The notes under the pieces: model-generated
The model's database searches: none
What the model saw: only the letters and a program-made list of their open reading frames with translations
Told to the model about the DNA's origin: nothing
Shown here: piece by piece, positions 17,917 to 26,874 of the stretch
Layout: the number at the start of each line of letters is the position of its first letter
Numbering within the stretch: the first letter of the stretch is position 1
From: Seonamhaeicola algicola
GTDB lineage: Bacteria; Bacteroidota; Bacteroidia; Flavobacteriales; Flavobacteriaceae
Direction: 5' to 3'
DNA length: 64,000 bases
NCBI RefSeq assembly: GCF_007997385.1
Contig: NZ_VOSC01000012.1
Span: 248,001-312,000, forward strand
Translations under genes and position numbers: made by a program

Positions 17917-20900
17917 ATGAATAAAATCTTTATGAGACCCCAAAAAGGTTTCAAAAAGGCGTTACATAACGTCCTGTATACTATTATGAGAGTTTTTATA
18001 TGTTTTATAATATTCGGCTTAAGCGCTGTTTACGCAAACTCTTCCTATTCTCAAGTAAAAATAAATATCAATGTTAAAAACGTTAGCATAGAAGAACTTT
18101 TTAAAGAAATTCAAAACAAAAGCGAGTATATATTTTTTTATAAAGATGATGTAATAGATAAAAACGCTAGAATATCACTAAACCTAAAAGACGCTTTGTT
18201 AACTGATATTTTAAATAAATCTTTAAACAATATAGGTTTAGACTATAAAATTGCAGATAGGCAGGTTATAATTAAAGCCAAAAAAATTGACACTAAACAA
18301 CAACTAAACACAAACAAAAAATCACAAAAATTTACCGTAACAGGTATAATTACAGATGTAAATGGCACACCACTACCAGGTGCATCTGTTCTTGAAAAAA
18401 ACACAACCAACGGTGCACAAACAGATTTTGATGGTAATTTCACTTTAGATGTAGCATCGGCCAATTCAATAATTGTAATTTCATACATAGGTTTTACAAC
18501 TCAAGAAATTCCTTTAAACGGAAAATCTACACTTACAGTAGTTTTAGAAGAAAACGCTGCTAGTTTAGATGAAGTTGTAGTTGTGGGTTACGGTGTTCAA
18601 AAAAGAGCAAATTTAACGGGTGCTGTTTCTATGGTTTCTAATGAATCTATTGAAAACAGGCCCGTGCAAAACGCAACACAAGCATTACAAGGGCAGGTTC
18701 CTGGTTTATTAATTTCACAATCAAACGGTATTCCTGGTGGCGAAGGTTTAAACATTAATATTCGTGGTTTAAACTCATTTGGAAGTAGCAACGCGCCGCT
18801 TGTTTTAATTGATGGCGTTGAAGGTAATATTGAAGATTTAGATCCTAGTGTAATAGAGTCTGTTAACGTTTTAAAAGATGCATCATCGGCCGCCATTTAC
18901 GGTTTAAAAGCTGCCAACGGTGTAATTTTAGTACAAACTAAAACGGGCGGAAAAGATGCCATGTCTGTTACATATGATGGTAGTTACCAAATGAGTAATC
19001 CAACAATGTTACCAGAAATGATTACCAACTCGGTAGATTACATGACACTTTACAATCGTGGTTTGCAAAACTCGGCAGGTTCTGCAACTGGCGGATATCC
19101 AGATGAAGTTATTAATGCTTACCGCAATAACCCTAATAACCCTTTGTACCCAAATACAAACTGGACAGATCTTGTACTTCGTACAGGTAGTGTGCAAAGA
19201 AACACATTAGGCATAAATGGTACTACCGGAAAAACCACATACAACCTATCACTTAGTAGTTGGAAACAAGACGGTATGATTCAAAACTCTAACTACGATA
19301 AGTATAATTTCTTTCTAAATTTTAAAACAAAAATTAAAGAAAATATTGATGTTGGTGGTACTTTTATGGGTTTAACATCAGAAAGAAAAGGACCCAATGA
19401 TGATTTTGGTAGCCCGCTACTACAAACCTGGTGGGTGCGCCCAACTTGGGGGCCATACACTCTTGATGGCACAGGGCATTTTGCAGGAAAAGCCTTTTCT
19501 GGTTCTGCAAACGACCCTGATGGCCTTGTGTTTGATGAAGGTTTTACACGCGAAAATCCGCTTGTAAAATTATATGGACAAAACGGACCTAGTGATGAAA
19601 AATATAATTTCAACGGAAACATTTTTACTAGTATAGGTATTTTAGATGGGCTTGTGTTTGATGCAAAAGCGGCCTATAAATTTGATTACACACGCTCAAA
19701 AAATCAAGTATTAACACAAGATGAATATAACTACCGCACAGGTGAATATATCCGTACCACCCGAGATGCTTCAAAAATTGATGTTGGCAACCAGTTTTCT
19801 AAAGTAACAACCTTTTATTCAACATTAACTTATAATAAGTTATTTGATGAAACCCACGATTTAAAATTTATGGTAGGTTATAGCCAAGAATCTAGACGAA
19901 GAGAGTGGACCAACTCTACCCGTTTTGGTGTTGCTAGCCGAAGCCTTACTGAACTTGATGGTGCCGGAACTTCAAATCAACTTACATCAGGCTCAACCAC
20001 CGAGAGTAGTATTAGAAGTGGATTTTCACGTTTAAATTACGCTTTTAATGACAAGTACTTATTTGAAGCTAACTTACGTACTGATATTAGTAGTAGGTTT
20101 GCCGAAGGTAATAGAGTTGGTGTTTTCCCATCATTTTCTCTTGGTTGGCGTATAGACCAAGAAGGTTTTATGGAAAATGTAGATTTTATTAGACAATTAA
20201 AGCTACGTGCTTCTTGGGGGCAACTTGGTAATGATGGTAGTAATGACTACCCATACCAATCACGCTACGCTTTTGGAAATTATGATGCTGGAAACTATTT
20301 AACAACACGCGCTTCGGGTTCTCACGGATACCCTTTTGGTTCAGCAATAGCATCGGGTGTAGTTTTAGAAAACTTTACAAATGCTAATATTACTTGGGAA
20401 ACTACAACTATTACAGATATTGGTCTTGATTTTACATCAAAAAGCGGTTCTTGGTTTGCCAATATAGATTATTATGAAAAAGTAACTTCAGATATTTTAC
20501 GTCAGTTACAAGTATCTGTTGAATCTGGTGCAGGTGGGCCACAAGTAAACCAAGGTGAAATGAAAAACACCGGTTGGGATATTGTGTTAGGGCACCAAAA
20601 AACATTAGGCGATTTTAGCTATAAAGTAAGCACAAACTTCTCATGGTATAAAAATGAATTAGTAAAATACGGTGCACCAGAAATTGGAAATACTACTATT
20701 AATGAAGAAGGTTACGCATTTAACGATTTTTACATGTGGGAAGCAGATGGCTTTTTTAATACACAAGAAGACATTGACAATGCACCAACACAACCTTTAA
20801 CGCCTTATTTAGGAGGTATTCGTCTTAAAAACCAAAATCCAGACGAAGATAATGTTGTTGACCAAAATGACCGTATTCATATTGATGGGCAACACCCAGA

Positions 20901-21378
20901 TTTATTATACGGTGCAAACATTTCACTTTCATATAAAAACTTTGAGTTAAGTACTTTTTGGCAAGGTGTTGCAGGACAAAAAACATACCGTTCAACACAC
21001 GGTGTAGAGCCTTTTAATCAAGATGGTAATGCCCCTAAAGTATGGCTTACAGATTCTTGGACACCAAACAATATGAACGCAAGTTTGCCAGCCGTTTACA
21101 ACGAGTCTTTAAGTACGTATGGTGCAGGTAAATATTTTAACTCTTTTTGGTTAATGAATACATCGTATTTTAGAATGAAAAACGTAACATTTACCTACTC
21201 ATTCCCAAGTAAAATAACTGAAAAACTAAAATTGAAAAGTGCTAAACTATATTTTTCAGGAGACAACCTTTTAACCATAACTGGTGATAACTTATTTAAC
21301 ATAGATCCTGAGATACTTACATCTTACACGTATCCTATATCTAAGTCTTACACTTTTGGTATTAAACTAGCTTTATAA
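17917..21378 (+). CDS. SusC/RagA-family TonB-dependent receptor with STN signalling domain
   Basis: 1153 residues. Signal peptide with hydrophobic core VFICFIIFGLSAVYA (about 27-41); STN domain (about 50-112) with VSIEELFKEIQNKSEYIFFY; carboxypeptidase-regulatory-like domain with GTPLPGASVLEKNTTNGAQT; TonB-box and plug region starting SLDEVVVVGYGVQKRANLTG, with AAIYGLKAANGVILVQTKTG; then a long beta-barrel ending in an aromatic-rich tail. It imports a ligand across the outer membrane with TonB energy and, because it has an STN domain, is expected to signal to FecR. It pairs with the SusD-like protein after 19 bases. No glycoside hydrolase, protease or sulfatase lies nearby, so the ligand is not indicated by context. 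Confidence 0.95.
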   Translation: MNKIFMRPQKGFKKALHNVLYTIMRVFICFIIFGLSAVYANSSYSQVKININVKNVSIEELFKEIQNKSEYIFFYKDDVIDKNARISLNLKDALLTDILNKSLNNIGLDYKIADRQVIIKAKKIDTKQQLNTNKKSQKFTVTGIITDVNGTPLPGASVLEKNTTNGAQTDFDGNFTLDVASANSIIVISYIGFTTQEIPLNGKSTLTVVLEENAASLDEVVVVGYGVQKRANLTGAVSMVSNESIENRPVQNATQALQGQVPGLLISQSNGIPGGEGLNINIRGLNSFGSSNAPLVLIDGVEGNIEDLDPSVIESVNVLKDASSAAIYGLKAANGVILVQTKTGGKDAMSVTYDGSYQMSNPTMLPEMITNSVDYMTLYNRGLQNSAGSATGGYPDEVINAYRNNPNNPLYPNTNWTDLVLRTGSVQRNTLGINGTTGKTTYNLSLSSWKQDGMIQNSNYDKYNFFLNFKTKIKENIDVGGTFMGLTSERKGPNDDFGSPLLQTWWVRPTWGPYTLDGTGHFAGKAFSGSANDPDGLVFDEGFTRENPLVKLYGQNGPSDEKYNFNGNIFTSIGILDGLVFDAKAAYKFDYTRSKNQVLTQDEYNYRTGEYIRTTRDASKIDVGNQFSKVTTFYSTLTYNKLFDETHDLKFMVGYSQESRRREWTNSTRFGVASRSLTELDGAGTSNQLTSGSTTESSIRSGFSRLNYAFNDKYLFEANLRTDISSRFAEGNRVGVFPSFSLGWRIDQEGFMENVDFIRQLKLRASWGQLGNDGSNDYPYQSRYAFGNYDAGNYLTTRASGSHGYPFGSAIASGVVLENFTNANITWETTTITDIGLDFTSKSGSWFANIDYYEKVTSDILRQLQVSVESGAGGPQVNQGEMKNTGWDIVLGHQKTLGDFSYKVSTNFSWYKNELVKYGAPEIGNTTINEEGYAFNDFYMWEADGFFNTQEDIDNAPTQPLTPYLGGIRLKNQNPDEDNVVDQNDRIHIDGQHPDLLYGANISLSYKNFELSTFWQGVAGQKTYRSTHGVEPFNQDGNAPKVWLTDSWTPNNMNASLPAVYNESLSTYGAGKYFNSFWLMNTSYFRMKNVTFTYSFPSKITEKLKLKSAKLYFSGDNLLTITGDNLFNIDPEILTSYTYPISKSYTFGIKLAL

Positions 21379-21397
21379 CCCGTTAAACAGTTAAAAA

Positions 21398-22942
21398 ATG
21401 AATACAAAATATATATATAAAATACTATTCCTTTCATATGTTATAGCTTTTACTAGTTGTAGTGAGGAATTTTTAGACAAACAACCAGGTGATGCTATTT
21501 CTAGCGGAACCTTTTGGAAAACCGAAGCCGATGCTCAAATGGCATTAACCGGTGTTTACAGTAATTTACAAACAAACTTTTATTCTACACTTACACTAAG
21601 CAAATGGAACGGTGGCCCACAAATACAACAAGGTTGGGATGAGTTAACCGATAACGCTTATGGTGCCCGAGATAATGGTTTTCGTGATATTTTAACAGGT
21701 GTTTTAAACCCAGACGGACAAGCACAACGTGCTATTAAAGGACTTTACGGAGTTAGTTACGTGGGCATAAATGGCTGTAATGAATTTTTAGATAAAATTG
21801 ATAATGTTGCCGTTAGTGAAAGTTTAATAAACCAATGGAAAGGCGAAGCGCTTTTTATACGTGCTTATTTTTATTACTACTTAGCTGTAACATACGGCGA
21901 TGTGCCAATTCGTACTGAAGCTAGTACAGTTGAAAACCAATTCACTGCAAAAAGTCCGCAAAGCGAAGTATTTGCTCAAATTTTAGATGATTTAGATACC
22001 GCTATAGATTATTTACCATCGGCAAATTATGATGGCCATGTTAAAAAAGAAGCAGCTTTAGCATTAAAAGCCAAAGTATTACTTTACACAAAAGACTACA
22101 CAAATGCTGCCATAGCTGCAAAAGCAGTAATAGATGGCGGTAATTACAGCTTGTCTTCTAAATATGATGATATATTTTTAGAAGCAGGACAAACTGATAA
22201 CCCTGAAATCATTTTTTCAATAAAAATGACAAACACACCCGGAGAAAGCGCCCTATGGTCAACTCAAATTATGATTGGCTTTTGGGGTAACATCCATCCA
22301 ACAGTTAATTTAGTAAATGCTTATGAGTGTACTGATGGGCTTCCAATTACCTCTTCACCATTGTATGATCCTAACGCACCAATGGAAAACAGAGATCCAC
22401 GTTTAAACGCCACTGTTTTTGAAGGTAATTGGAATCCTTTAGTTGAAATTAAATCGGTAACAGGCTATACATTCATAAAAGGTATAAATCCAACCACTAT
22501 TAGCACATTAACTCAACCATTAAATGATGGTACTGATTTTGTTCATTTAAGGTATGCCGATGTACTATTAATGTATGCTGAAGCTAAAATTGAAGCTAAT
22601 GACATTGATCAATCTGTTCTTGATGCCATAAATATGGTAAGAGCCAGAGCTTATGGTGTAGATTATACCGATACAACAAACTATCCTGCCTTAACAGTAT
22701 TAAATCAGGCAACATTACGTGACAAAGTGCGTAATGAGCGTAGAGTTGAATTTCCTTTAGAAAATTCACGCTACTTTGATTTAAAACGATGGGGAATTGC
22801 CGAACAAGTTTTAAATGGTTTTGATGGCGACCCAGTTTCGCAACGCGTGTTTTTGCCTAAACATTACAAATGGCCATTACCGCAAGATGCCCTGAATAAA
22901 AACCCTGAACTCGTTCAAAATCCTGATTATGCTAATGATTAG
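21398..22942 (+). CDS. SusD/RagB-family outer-membrane lipoprotein
   Basis: 514 residues. Lipoprotein signal peptide with lipobox AFTSC (Cys near 21). Features of the family: FLDKQPGDAISSGTFWKTEA at the N-terminus, helical repeats such as LFIRAYFYYYLAVTYGDVPI, and the C-terminal LRYADVLLMYAEAKIE and NERRVEFPLENSRYFDLKRW motifs. SusD proteins sit on the extracellular side as a lid on the SusC barrel and bind the ligand. It is the last gene of the sigma-FecR-SusC-SusD unit and is followed by a terminator. Confidence 0.95.
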   Translation: MNTKYIYKILFLSYVIAFTSCSEEFLDKQPGDAISSGTFWKTEADAQMALTGVYSNLQTNFYSTLTLSKWNGGPQIQQGWDELTDNAYGARDNGFRDILTGVLNPDGQAQRAIKGLYGVSYVGINGCNEFLDKIDNVAVSESLINQWKGEALFIRAYFYYYLAVTYGDVPIRTEASTVENQFTAKSPQSEVFAQILDDLDTAIDYLPSANYDGHVKKEAALALKAKVLLYTKDYTNAAIAAKAVIDGGNYSLSSKYDDIFLEAGQTDNPEIIFSIKMTNTPGESALWSTQIMIGFWGNIHPTVNLVNAYECTDGLPITSSPLYDPNAPMENRDPRLNATVFEGNWNPLVEIKSVTGYTFIKGINPTTISTLTQPLNDGTDFVHLRYADVLLMYAEAKIEANDIDQSVLDAINMVRARAYGVDYTDTTNYPALTVLNQATLRDKVRNERRVEFPLENSRYFDLKRWGIAEQVLNGFDGDPVSQRVFLPKHYKWPLPQDALNKNPELVQNPDYAND

Positions 22943-22968
22943 TTTTGTTCATAAAAAATGAACGTTAA

Positions 22969-22994
22969 AGGCAGCCTATATGGGCTGCTTTTTT
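22969..22994 (+). terminator. Terminator after the SusD-like gene
   Basis: Hairpin GCAGCC / GGCTGC with a 6-base loop followed by a run of T, about 30 bases after the stop codon. Confidence 0.75.
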
Positions 22995-23035
22995 ATTTTG
23001 AATCAATACTTTTGTTATTTCAAAAATAATAAGGT

Positions 23036-24370
23036 TTGAAAAACGCTTTATCACTAAAACATATAAATAAACTAGCTATTCCTGCTTTAATATCGGGCGT
23101 TGCAGAACCTATTTTATCTATAACTGATACAGCAATAATTGGCAATGTTTCTGTAAATGCAACCGAATCTTTAGCTGCCGTTGGCATTGTAGGCACCTTC
23201 ATGTCTATGCTTATTTGGGTGTTTGGGCAAACACGCAGTGCCATTTCATCAATTATTTCGCAATATGTTGGTGCTAATAATTTAAATGCCGTTAAAAACT
23301 TACCAGCACAAGCTATTTTTATTGTTTTGTGTTTAAGTGTTTTAATAATTGTAATAACCTACCCTTTAGCATCCTATATATTTAAACTGTATAATGCTTC
23401 AAATGTAATTTTAAATTATAGTGTAGCATATTATAAAATTAGAGTTTTTGGCTTTCCGTTCACACTATTTACCATAGCCATTTTTGGTACATTTAGGGGT
23501 TTACAAAATACGTTTCAGCCCATGGTAATTGCTATTATTGGAGCATTTTTAAACATAATTTTAGACTTTGTTTTGGTATACGGCATTAATGGCTTTATAG
23601 CACCAATCCATATTGAAGGCGCTGCCTATGCAAGTGTAATTGCCCAAATTATTATGGCAATGCTTTCAGCATATTATCTACTTAAAAAAACAAGCATACC
23701 ATTGCTAGTTAGTTTTCCTTTCAATAAAGAAATACGCAAATTTATAGGTATGGTAGCTAACTTATTTGTTAGAACATTAGCGTTAAACGTAACACTATAT
23801 TTTGCAACTAGGTTAGCTACAGGCTACGGTAAAAACTATATTGCAGCATATACTATTGCCATTAACCTTTGGTTTTTAGGCGCGTTTATTATTGATGGGT
23901 ATTCTAGCGCAGGTAATATTTTATCGGGTAAATTTTTTGGTGGTAAAAATTATAAATCGCTAGTATATTTAAATAAAAAACTTATTAAAATAGGCTTAGT
24001 TGTTGGCATTACAATTAGCGTAATAGGTGCCATAATTTACAAACCAATTGGGTTATTATTTACCAAAGAAACTGAGGTTTTAAACACCTTTTACAATGTT
24101 TTTTGGATAGTATTACTCATGCAGCCCATTTGCTCTATAGCATTTATTTTTGATGGCGTTTTTAAAGGTTTAGGCAAAATGAAACTACTACGTAACGTTT
24201 TACTACTATCAACATTTGTAGTTTTTATACCTATAGTTTACACCCTAGATTTTTTTAACTTTAAACTAAACGGCATATTTATTGCACTCACCTTCTGGAT
24301 GGTTGCACGAAGCCTTCCACTTTTAATTTATTTCAAAAAACAATTTATTCCGCTAGCCAAAAACTCTTAA
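23036..24370 (+). CDS. MATE-family multidrug/toxin efflux transporter
   Basis: 444 residues with about twelve hydrophobic segments in two homologous halves. Typical MATE features are IPALISGVAEPILSITDTAI at the N-terminus, FGQTRSAISSIISQYVGA and the matching second-half segments. It expels organic cations or drugs in exchange for Na+ or H+. The start used is TTG: no ATG occurs before the first helix, and the N-terminus from TTG aligns with the expected MATE start. A TACTTTTG box (23007-23014) lies upstream. Its position after the SusC/D operon and near the NRPS-PKS cluster allows a role in product export, but this is only proximity. Confidence 0.88.
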   Translation: MKNALSLKHINKLAIPALISGVAEPILSITDTAIIGNVSVNATESLAAVGIVGTFMSMLIWVFGQTRSAISSIISQYVGANNLNAVKNLPAQAIFIVLCLSVLIIVITYPLASYIFKLYNASNVILNYSVAYYKIRVFGFPFTLFTIAIFGTFRGLQNTFQPMVIAIIGAFLNIILDFVLVYGINGFIAPIHIEGAAYASVIAQIIMAMLSAYYLLKKTSIPLLVSFPFNKEIRKFIGMVANLFVRTLALNVTLYFATRLATGYGKNYIAAYTIAINLWFLGAFIIDGYSSAGNILSGKFFGGKNYKSLVYLNKKLIKIGLVVGITISVIGAIIYKPIGLLFTKETEVLNTFYNVFWIVLLMQPICSIAFIFDGVFKGLGKMKLLRNVLLLSTFVVFIPIVYTLDFFNFKLNGIFIALTFWMVARSLPLLIYFKKQFIPLAKNS

Positions 24371-24402
24371 CTTTGTACACAGGAAAATCAACGTTCCAAA
24401 AC

Positions 24403-24573
24403 ATGCCTAATTTAATAGCATTATTTCAACAAATAAATATTGAAGAAAAATTAAAAAAAGCACCAGACAGCAGTTACGAAATTGGTGTATTTATTGGTAC
24501 CATGCTACCCTTTGTAATTTTGGTACTAATAGCCTATGCTATTTACAGGTATAACAAGAAAAAATTAGATTAA
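24403..24573 (+). CDS. Small single-pass membrane protein, unknown function
   Basis: 56 residues from the ATG at 24403; an in-frame TTG at 24373 would add ten residues. One membrane helix (GTMLPFVILVLIAYAIYRY) near the C-terminus followed by the positive tail NKKKLD, so a short N-terminal part with a cytoplasmic-type basic end. It lies 32 bases after the MATE gene and 7 bases before another tiny membrane protein, all in one direction. I do not recognise the family. Confidence 0.55.
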   Translation: MPNLIALFQQINIEEKLKKAPDSSYEIGVFIGTMLPFVILVLIAYAIYRYNKKKLD

Positions 24574-24580
24574 TACAACT

Positions 24581-24685
24581 ATGAATATTTTAAACTTTTT
24601 AACAGGCAATGGCCTATTTTTAGTACTTGCCATTGTTTTAATTGTAGTTTATATAGTTAACAGAAACAAAGGAAAACGCAGATAA
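24581..24685 (+). CDS. 34-residue membrane peptide upstream of queD
   Basis: ATG at 24581 to TAA at 24683-24685, sharing the A of its stop with the ATG of queD (TAATG), a strong hint of translation coupling. The peptide starts MNILNFLTGNG, has one helix (LFLVLAIVLIVVYIV) and ends in the basic tail NRNKGKRR. It follows another small single-helix protein. Function unknown; coding potential is inferred from the coupling, helix and positive-inside tail. Confidence 0.5.
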   Translation: MNILNFLTGNGLFLVLAIVLIVVYIVNRNKGKRR

Positions 24686-25140
24686 TGAAACATAATATAA
24701 GAATAACCAAACGATTTTCATTTGAAACAGGACATGCCCTATACGGCTACGACGGAAAATGCAAAAACATACACGGGCACAGTTACCACCTAGACGTTAC
24801 CGTTATTGGTAGCCCTATTACAGATACAGCCAACCCAAAACACGGAATGGTTATAGATTTTGGCGACTTAAAAAAAATAGTAAAAGAAGAAATTGAAGAT
24901 GTTTTTGACCACGCCACCGTTTTTAATAAAAACACACCACACGTAAATTTGGCAAAAGATTTAATGAATTTAGGCCACAAAGTTTTATTAGTAAATTACC
25001 AACCAACTAGCGAAATGATGGTTATTGATTTTGCCGATAAAATACAAAAACGCCTACCAGAAAACATCAAATTACACGCGCTTAAACTACAAGAAACTGC
25101 CACTAGTTTTGCAGAGTGGTTTGCCGCCGATCAACAATAA
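24685..25140 (+). CDS. queD: 6-pyruvoyl-tetrahydropterin synthase / 6-carboxytetrahydropterin synthase (QueD-like)
   Basis: 151 residues. Zn-binding and catalytic residues are visible: His in RFSFETGHALYGYDG, Cys in GKCKNIHGHSYHLDV with the HGH pair, the PTPS motif PTSEMMVIDFADKI and the C-terminal Glu in LQETATSFAEWFA. QueD converts 7,8-dihydroneopterin triphosphate to 6-carboxytetrahydropterin in queuosine synthesis; a pterin-synthase role cannot be excluded from sequence alone. No other que gene is in the window. It overlaps the preceding tiny ORF by one base. Confidence 0.9.
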   Translation: MKHNIRITKRFSFETGHALYGYDGKCKNIHGHSYHLDVTVIGSPITDTANPKHGMVIDFGDLKKIVKEEIEDVFDHATVFNKNTPHVNLAKDLMNLGHKVLLVNYQPTSEMMVIDFADKIQKRLPENIKLHALKLQETATSFAEWFAADQQ

Positions 25141-25146
25141 TTTTTT

Positions 25147-25231
25147 AGGGCGTTACCACGCTAAGGCGCGGTCGGGCTTTACGCTATATCTTTTTTTAAG
25201 AAAAAAAGGATGCCGCTGCAATCCCTAACGC
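25147..25231 (+). repeat. Flavobacterial intergenic repeat, copy 1
   Basis: An 85-base element starting AGGGCGTTACCAC, containing GGTCGGGCTTT and ending CAATCCCTAACGC. The middle is a near-palindrome of T-run and A-run (ATCTTTTTTT..AAAAAAAGGAT). A diverged inverted copy at 62082-62164 shares both ends and the GGGCTTT/AGGCTTT block. I recall similar elements between genes in many Flavobacteriaceae. A 67-residue frame across it (25025-25228) is a by-product. It fills the gap between queD and the next gene. Confidence 0.75.
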
Positions 25232-25247
25232 AAACAAAACCAAACCC

Positions 25248-26030
25248 ATGCCCGAAATACTATTTTTAATAAAACTAGTAGTAGCCATTGCTTTTGTTGT
25301 AGGCTTATCGCTTTTAGCCGAAAATGTAAGCCCTAAAGTTGCAGGCATACTTTCTGGTTACCCAACAGGCTCAGCAATTACATTGTTTTTCTTTGGTTTA
25401 GAGGTAAGCGCAGATTTTGCATCAAAAAGTGCCGTTTACAACATGATTGGGCTATCAGGCGCACTCACATTTGTATATGTATATTACTTAGCTTCAAACT
25501 ACTTTAATAAACACACTATTTTATTATCATCAATATCGGCCATTGTAGCGTATTTTTTAGTGGTTTGGGCACTTCATTTTATAGAATTAAATAAATACAT
25601 AGCCATTATAATACCTGTAGCCTTTGCGTTTTTATACATTATTCTATTTAAAAAAATAGAAAACATAAAAATTAAAAACAAAGTAAAACTAAGCCATAAA
25701 ACATTATTTATTAGGGCTTTTTTTGCAGCATCAATAATATTAATAATAACTAGTATTCCTAAGTTTGTAGGCGCTACGTGGGCAGGTTTGTTATCGGCAT
25801 TTCCAACCACACTTTTTCCGTTAATGCTCATTATTCATTTTACATACTCAAAAAAACACGTACACACTGTTATAAAAAATGTACCTGTTGGTATGTTTTC
25901 TTTAATAATATATTCACTAACCGTTTCGGTAGTATATCCGTTATTTGGTATTTATATTGGTACACTTTTAGCCTTTGCAGCAGCAACCATTTACCTTTTA
26001 ATTTACCGAAAAATTAAAAGCATGCTTTAA
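25248..26030 (+). CDS. Integral membrane protein with internally duplicated halves, unknown function
   Basis: 260 residues and about eight hydrophobic helices. The halves look related: SPKVAGILSGYPTGSAITLF near residue 30 resembles GATWAGLLSAFPTTLFPLML near residue 175, the (A)GxLSxxPT pattern suggesting a small-molecule permease built by duplication. I do not recognise a named family with confidence and no substrate can be inferred. It lies between the repeat copy and lpxH, on the same strand as both neighbours. Confidence 0.7.
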   Translation: MPEILFLIKLVVAIAFVVGLSLLAENVSPKVAGILSGYPTGSAITLFFFGLEVSADFASKSAVYNMIGLSGALTFVYVYYLASNYFNKHTILLSSISAIVAYFLVVWALHFIELNKYIAIIIPVAFAFLYIILFKKIENIKIKNKVKLSHKTLFIRAFFAASIILIITSIPKFVGATWAGLLSAFPTTLFPLMLIIHFTYSKKHVHTVIKNVPVGMFSLIIYSLTVSVVYPLFGIYIGTLLAFAAATIYLLIYRKIKSML

Positions 26031-26072
26031 ATAAATACCCTTCTAGCAACTTTGTAATTACTATATTTACAC

Positions 26073-26825
26073 ATGCAAATTCCAAAAGGAAAAAAAATAT
26101 ACTTTGCCTCCGATAATCATTTAGGAGCGCCAACTAAAGAAGCCTCATTACCACGCGAAAAAAAATTTGTTGCTTGGTTAGATGAGGTTAAAAAAGATGC
26201 GGCCGTCATTTTTCTTTTAGGCGATTTGTTTGATTTTTGGATGGATTACAAATACGTTGTACCAAAAGGGTTTACACGAACCCTTGGTAAACTTGCCGAA
26301 ATAAGCGATGCTGGTATTCCTATTTACTATTTTGTTGGTAACCATGATTTATGGATGGATGATTATTTTGAAACAGAACTTAATATACCCGTTTACCATA
26401 AGCCCAAAGAATTTACATTTAACAATAAAACATTTTTTATTGGCCATGGCGATGGTTTAGGCCCAGGCGATAAAGGTTATAAACGTATGAAAAAGGTGTT
26501 TACAAATCCTGTTTGCAAGTGGTTATTCCGTTGGTTACATCCAGATATTGGTGTGCGTTTAGCACAACACTTATCGGTTAAAAACAAACTCATTTCGGGT
26601 GATGATGATGCCAAATTTTTAGGAGAAGACAACGAGTGGCTTGTTCAATACTGCAAACGTAAATTAGAAACAAAACACCGCCATTTTTTTGTGTTTGGGC
26701 ATAGGCATTTACCGCTTAACATAAACCTAGACAACAACTCAAAATACATAAACCTTGGTGATTGGATTCAGTATTATACTTATGGTGTTTTTGATGGTGA
26801 AAATTTAGAATTGAAAAAATACTAA
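26073..26825 (+). CDS. lpxH: UDP-2,3-diacylglucosamine diphosphatase
   Basis: 250 residues. Calcineurin-like metallophosphoesterase motifs in order: FASDNHLGAPT, LLGDLFDFWMDYKY, VGNHDLWMDDYF, FIGHGDGLGPGDKGYK and FGHRHLPLNI. The DLFDFW and GHGDG forms are characteristic of LpxH, which cleaves UDP-2,3-diacylglucosamine to lipid X and UMP in lipid A synthesis. The first motif has Asn (SDNH) instead of the usual DxH second position, as in many Bacteroidota homologues. No other lpx genes are in the window. Confidence 0.92.
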   Translation: MQIPKGKKIYFASDNHLGAPTKEASLPREKKFVAWLDEVKKDAAVIFLLGDLFDFWMDYKYVVPKGFTRTLGKLAEISDAGIPIYYFVGNHDLWMDDYFETELNIPVYHKPKEFTFNNKTFFIGHGDGLGPGDKGYKRMKKVFTNPVCKWLFRWLHPDIGVRLAQHLSVKNKLISGDDDAKFLGEDNEWLVQYCKRKLETKHRHFFVFGHRHLPLNINLDNNSKYINLGDWIQYYTYGVFDGENLELKKY

Positions 26826-26874
26826 TTTTTCATTTAAACAATTTCTCATTAAAATAAAATAATAGTTTCAGTAG

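Noticed and set aside
25025-25228. 67-residue frame overlapping the end of queD and the repeat
   Set aside because: It starts inside queD in another frame and its end (KARSGF..GCRCNP) is translated repeat sequence seen as a spurious tail; no start signal of its own.
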